In this document: positions 5,915 through 9,252 of the stretch, in pieces
Layout: each line of letters starts with the position of its first letter
Position numbering within the stretch: the first letter of the stretch is position 1
NCBI GenBank assembly: GCA_902783515.1
Contig: CACZRK010000204.1
Span: 1-9,252 of the forward strand
DNA length: 9,252 nucleotides
Reading direction: 5' to 3'
Source of the DNA: an uncultured Coriobacteriaceae bacterium
Lineage (GTDB): Bacteria; Actinomycetota; Coriobacteriia; Coriobacteriales; UMGS124
Program-made: the position numbers and the translations under genes
Notes under the pieces: generated by a model
What the model was told of the DNA's origin: nothing
Database searches by the model: none
What the model saw: only the letters and a program-made list of their open reading frames with translations

Positions 5915-7440
5915 TGGGCGCGACGTTCTGCGTGACGACGGGCATGGTCTGGGGCATGGAGGCGCAGCCCGTGCGCGTGGAGGTGAGCCTATCGGGCGGC
6001 CTGCCCGGCATCGCCATCGTGGGTCGCCCCGACTCGTCGGTCCTCGAGGCGCGTTCGCGCGTGCGCTGCGCGATCCGCTCGGCGGGGTTCTCGCTTCCCC
6101 GCGAGGCAGTGACCGTCAACCTCTCGCCGAGCGACGTCCGCAAGACCGGCACCGCGTTTGACCTGCCGATCGCGGTGGCCATTCTCGCCGCGACCGGCCA
6201 GATCCCGCGCGCGGGCCTCGCGGGGTCGCTGATCGTGGGAGAGCTGTCACTGGAGGGCGAGGTCATGCCGGTGCGTGGCCTCATGGCGTACGGTGAGCTC
6301 GCCCAGAGCCTCGGCATGACGCTCGTCGGTCCGCGGGGCGCCCTTGCCGCGCATGCCGACCGCGAGGTCACGGGACGGTTCGTGCAGACGCTCGCGCAGT
6401 TCAGAGGGGGCGTCGATAATGTCGGCGAGCCGGTTGAGGTCGTGCGGGCAAGCGGGCGCCCGCCCGTCGTCACCGACTTCGCGGACGTCGCGGGGCAGGA
6501 GATCGCCAAGCGCGGGCTCGCGATCGCGGCCGCCGGTCGCCTCGGCGTCCTGCTGATCGGACCGCCGGGCATCGGCAAGACCATGCTCGCGCGCTGCGTG
6601 CCGGACATCCTGCCGCCCATCACGGAGGAGGAGATGTTCGAGACGCTGCTGATCCACTCGGTCGCGGGCGTGAGCGACGAGCGCGTAGAGGCGGGCCAGC
6701 GCCCGTTCCGCGCGCCGCATCACTCCGCCTCGATCGCGGGGCTCATCGGCGGGGGCAGGCCCGTGCGACCGGGGGAGGTGTCGCTTGCGCACAACGGCGT
6801 TCTGTTCCTGGACGAGCTCGGCGAGTTCGCCCGCAACACGCTCGGCGCGCTGCGCCAGCCGATCGAGGAGGGGAGCGTGCGGGTCACGCGCGCGGAGGGC
6901 TCCTACACCTTCCCCTGTCGCTTTCAGCTCATTGCGGCGTCAAACCCATGCCCCTGCGGGCACCTGGGCGACCCGGGACAGCGCTGTACGTGCAGCGAGG
7001 GCGCGGTCTCGGGCTACCGCGCCAAGCTGACCGGGCCGCTCGCGGACCGCATCGACGTCATGTGCCTGCTCGAGCGGCCGACGCTTGCGGAGATGATGGG
7101 GCCGGCGACGGGCAGCTCGACGGCTGACCTGCGTGCGGTCGTGACGCGCGCGCGTGAGTTCGCCGCGTGGCGCCGCGCGGGGGTTGGCGCCGCCGGCTCG
7201 ACGTCGCCGCGGCTCGCGCGCCGCGGCGCGAGGATCGCGCAGATGGTGGAGGAGAGCAGGCTGTCAGGCGAGGCGATCGACCTGCTGAACAGGGCGTCGG
7301 CGCGCGGGATGTCGGCACGGGGCATCACGTCGGTCCTGCGGGTCGCGCGGGTCGTTGCGGACATGGACCAGTCCGAGCACGTGCAGCCGAGGCACCTCGC
7401 GGAGGCGCTCGGCTACCGTGAGCGGACGCTGGAGGGGTGA
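5914..7440 (+). CDS. comM: ComM / YifB family Mg-chelatase-like AAA+ ATPase
   Basis: 508 residues, the normal family length. ComM is a hexameric AAA+ helicase that promotes branch migration during natural transformation, as shown in Vibrio and other Gram-negatives. Domains in order: a ChlI/Lon-protease-like N-terminal domain (about 20-145, with SDVRKTGTAFDLPIA at 73-87), an AAA+ core with Walker A GPPGIGKT at 216-223 and Walker B GVLFLDELGEF at 295-305 (D300, E301), a sensor-1-like Asn in AASNPCPCG (N344), a four-cysteine putative zinc site (C346, C348, C358, C360), and a C-terminal Mg-chelatase domain (about 390-505). The ATG at 5914 overlaps the yraN stop and fits the family start MGATFCVTTG. 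The frame is open further upstream, but those codons lie inside yraN in another frame. A magnesium chelatase subunit is unlikely because the conserved N-terminal ChlI domain is ComM-type. Confidence 0.95.
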   Translation: MGATFCVTTGMVWGMEAQPVRVEVSLSGGLPGIAIVGRPDSSVLEARSRVRCAIRSAGFSLPREAVTVNLSPSDVRKTGTAFDLPIAVAILAATGQIPRAGLAGSLIVGELSLEGEVMPVRGLMAYGELAQSLGMTLVGPRGALAAHADREVTGRFVQTLAQFRGGVDNVGEPVEVVRASGRPPVVTDFADVAGQEIAKRGLAIAAAGRLGVLLIGPPGIGKTMLARCVPDILPPITEEEMFETLLIHSVAGVSDERVEAGQRPFRAPHHSASIAGLIGGGRPVRPGEVSLAHNGVLFLDELGEFARNTLGALRQPIEEGSVRVTRAEGSYTFPCRFQLIAASNPCPCGHLGDPGQRCTCSEGAVSGYRAKLTGPLADRIDVMCLLERPTLAEMMGPATGSSTADLRAVVTRAREFAAWRRAGVGAAGSTSPRLARRGARIAQMVEESRLSGEAIDLLNRASARGMSARGITSVLRVARVVADMDQSEHVQPRHLAEALGYRERTLEG

Positions 7441-7447
7441 TGGCACG

Positions 7448-8416
7448 ATGCAGGCCAGGCTATCGGGCGAGCGTCACGTGATCGAGCGCGACTCGCCCCT
7501 GTACCCCGCGCTGCTGCGCGACCTGGACGGCGCGCCCGACGAGATCTACGTGCTTGGGAACCCAGAGGCGCTCGCGCGCGAGTCCGTCTCCATCATCGGC
7601 GCGCGTCGCGCGACGCCATACGGCATCGCGTGCGCGCAGCTCGCCGCCCGCGTGGCGGCGGAGTTCGACCTGCAGGTCGTGTCGGGCGCCGCGATCGGAT
7701 GCGACCAGGCGGCGCAGCGCGAGGCGCTCGCGCGCGGCGCGTGCTCGGTCGCCGTGCTCGGCGGCGGCGCCAACGTCGTGTACCCGTCAAACGCCGAGGA
7801 CCTGCTGCGGGACATCCTCGCGACGGACGGCGCGCTGCTGTCGCTGTCGCGATGGGACGCGCCGCCGCTGCGCCACACGTTCGTGCGACGCAACCCGGTG
7901 ATCGCCGCGCTCTCGAGGGCGCTCGTCATCTGCGAGGCGGGCGTGCCGTCCGGCACCTTCTCGACCGCAGAGGCAGCCGAGCGCATCGGCAGGTCGGTGC
8001 TCGTGTTCCCGGGGTCGTTCTTCTCGCCCAACTCGCGCGGGTCGAACTTCCTGCTCGCCTCCAGCCCCACCTTCATGCCGCTGTGGGACGAGGACAGCCT
8101 GCGCATGGCGACGTCCACGATCTACGAGCGGCTCGCCTACGCCTCGCCGCCGGGCGGGAGGCGACCGCTGACGGGCGAGGCGCAGGGACTGGACGGGCTC
8201 CCCGCCCAGGTCTTTGACGCGCTGGTCGCCTCGCCCGAGTCGCCCGAGTCGCTCGCCGCCGCGCTCGGGACGACGCCGGTCGCGACAATGCGGGCGCTCG
8301 GTGACCTTGCGGCGCGGGGGCTTGTGGAGCGGCTGATGGATGGGCGATACTCACCAACGCAGAGCGTCCTCGCGAGCGCGCGGGGACGGGGACGACAAAG
8401 AGGGAGTGGCGAGTGA
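7448..8416 (+). CDS. dprA: DNA-processing protein DprA (divergent)
   Basis: 322 residues, somewhat short for DprA. DprA binds incoming single-stranded DNA and loads RecA during transformation. The Rossmann-like core runs about 12-215: SIIGARRATPYG (G51-x-R53), VVSGAAIGCDQAAQREAL at 78-94, VAVLGGGANVVYPSN at 101-115, FVRRNPVIAALS at 145-156, and SGTFSTAEAA at 168-177. A winged-helix-like C-terminal domain lies at about 248-303. There is little room for an N-terminal SAM-type domain. Several motifs depart from the usual form: AQ replaces AH in the SGLA-GID-AH motif, and RNP replaces RNR. The ATG at 7448 gives the normal family start and lies 7 nt after the comM stop, with GGAGGGG (7431-7437) upstream at long spacing. 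The gene overlaps trmFO by 4 nt. It belongs with comM, which makes the transformation role more likely, but the changed motifs leave activity uncertain. Confidence 0.9.
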   Translation: MQARLSGERHVIERDSPLYPALLRDLDGAPDEIYVLGNPEALARESVSIIGARRATPYGIACAQLAARVAAEFDLQVVSGAAIGCDQAAQREALARGACSVAVLGGGANVVYPSNAEDLLRDILATDGALLSLSRWDAPPLRHTFVRRNPVIAALSRALVICEAGVPSGTFSTAEAAERIGRSVLVFPGSFFSPNSRGSNFLLASSPTFMPLWDEDSLRMATSTIYERLAYASPPGGRRPLTGEAQGLDGLPAQVFDALVASPESPESLAAALGTTPVATMRALGDLAARGLVERLMDGRYSPTQSVLASARGRGRQRGSGE

Positions 8417-9252
8417 GTGACGTTGCACAGGGCAGGGGCGACGATGCGCGCGTGACCGTCGTGGGCGGGGGCCTCGCCGGCTGTGAGTGCGCCCTGAGCC
8501 TGGCGGACGCCGGCGTCGCGGTACGGCTCGTGGAGATGCGGCCGACGCGCATGACCGAGGCGCACACGGGTGGCGACCTCGCGGAGCTCGTCTGCTCGAA
8601 CTCCCTGAAGGCGGTGCGGCACGACTCCGCCGCCGGCCTGCTCAAGGAGGAGCTCGATCTGCTCGGCTGCCATCTCGTCTCCTACGCGCGCGACGTCGCC
8701 GTGCCCGCGGGCGGCGCACTCGCCGTGGATCGCGCGCTGTTCTCGCAGCGTGTGGGGCGTGAGGTCGCGGCGCGGCCGCTCATCTCCGTAGAGCGCCGCG
8801 AGGTGCACGAGATCCCGCGGGACGGCCTGACGGTGATCGCGGCGGGCCCGCTGTGCGCCGGTGACCTCGCCGCTGACGTGGAGCGCGCCGTCGGCGGGCA
8901 GCGGCTCTCGTTCTACGACGCGGCCGCGCCGATCGTGGACGCCGCGTCGCTGGACATGGGCATCCTGTTCGCGCAGTCGCGCTATGAGCGCGGCGAGGGC
9001 GCCGACTATCTGAACGCGCCGCTCAGTCGCGAGGAGTACGAGGCGTTCGTGGAGAGCCTCGTCGCCGCCGATCGCGTGATCCTGCGCGACTTCGAGCGAC
9101 GGGACCTCTTCCAGGCGTGCCAGCCCGTGGAGGAGGTCGCGCGAACCGGCAGGGACGCGCTGCGCTTCGGCGCCCTCAAGCCGGTCGGCATCCAGGACCC
9201 GCGCACTGGGCGTCGTCCGTGGGCGGTCGTGCAGCTGCGGGCGGAGGATCGC
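8413..9252 (+). CDS. trmFO: Methylenetetrahydrofolate-tRNA-(uracil-5-)-methyltransferase TrmFO, N-terminal part (runs off window)
   Basis: 280 codons are visible of a protein usually about 435-450 residues. TrmFO makes 5-methyluridine at position 54 of tRNA, taking the methyl carbon from methylenetetrahydrofolate and using FAD. The N-terminal FAD-binding motif VTVVGGGLAGCECALSL (14-30), EMRP (41-44), and AELVCSNSLK (57-66, with catalytic C61) are clear, followed by VPAGGALAVDR, FYDAAAPIV and SLDMG. The second catalytic Cys is C236 in FQACQPVEE. The GTG at 8413 was chosen: AGAGGGAG (8399-8406) lies 6 nt upstream and the start overlaps the dprA stop (GTGA), implying coupling. A GTG at 8452 is a less likely alternative. 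TrmFO is typical of Firmicutes and of Coriobacteriia, but most other actinobacteria lack it, which supports the taxonomic guess. Confidence 0.96.
   Translation, partial: MSDVAQGRGDDARVTVVGGGLAGCECALSLADAGVAVRLVEMRPTRMTEAHTGGDLAELVCSNSLKAVRHDSAAGLLKEELDLLGCHLVSYARDVAVPAGGALAVDRALFSQRVGREVAARPLISVERREVHEIPRDGLTVIAAGPLCAGDLAADVERAVGGQRLSFYDAAAPIVDAASLDMGILFAQSRYERGEGADYLNAPLSREEYEAFVESLVAADRVILRDFERRDLFQACQPVEEVARTGRDALRFGALKPVGIQDPRTGRRPWAVVQLRAEDR

Overview
The window comes from a very GC-rich bacterial chromosome. Every gene in it is a recognisable housekeeping or DNA-processing gene. High GC, GC-ending codons, a PPDK gene next to a dGTPase-like gene, the order rplS-rnhB-yraN-comM-dprA (also known, with insertions, in Mycobacterium), and a folate-dependent TrmFO directly after dprA (TrmFO is absent from most other Actinobacteria but common in Firmicutes) all point to Actinomycetota, most likely class Coriobacteriia (Olsenella/Atopobium/Collinsella-like). 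The taxonomic placement is inference from gene content and composition.

Layout. 1-791: 3' end of pyruvate, phosphate dikinase (+), followed by a terminator at 871-902. 969-2024: HD-domain dGTP triphosphohydrolase-like protein (+). 2025-2195: convergent intergenic region with two strong hairpins, one of which (2110-2144) probably terminates both flanking genes. 2196-3395 (-): single-pass membrane protein with a cytoplasmic zinc ribbon and an exported half that resembles a FIVAR-like helical segment plus an OB-like beta domain. 3396-3728: divergent control region, with a good sigma-70-type promoter for rplS and an inverted repeat upstream of it. 3729-4070: ribosomal protein L19 with its own strong terminator. 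4241-5014: RNase HII. 5015-5284: a 270-base gap holding a run of hairpins that looks like a structured RNA or 5' leader. 5285-9252: tightly packed yraN-comM-dprA-trmFO, with trmFO running off the right edge.

How they fit together. The last four genes overlap by 1 nt, are separated by 7 nt, and overlap by 4 nt, so they should form one translationally coupled operon. ComM (branch-migration helicase) and DprA (RecA loader on incoming single strands) are natural-transformation proteins. YraN is a putative PD-(D/E)XK nuclease that commonly travels with them, and TrmFO methylates tRNA U54. rplS and rnhB form the translation/RNA-DNA hybrid repair part of the same conserved neighbourhood.

The most interesting unexplained element is the 5146-5276 region. 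Four successive hairpins can be enclosed by a 6-bp helix whose 3' strand runs into the Shine-Dalgarno sequence of yraN, which suggests a cis-regulatory leader of the competence-type operon. I see no transposons, CRISPR arrays, tRNA or rRNA genes, and no frameshifted genes.
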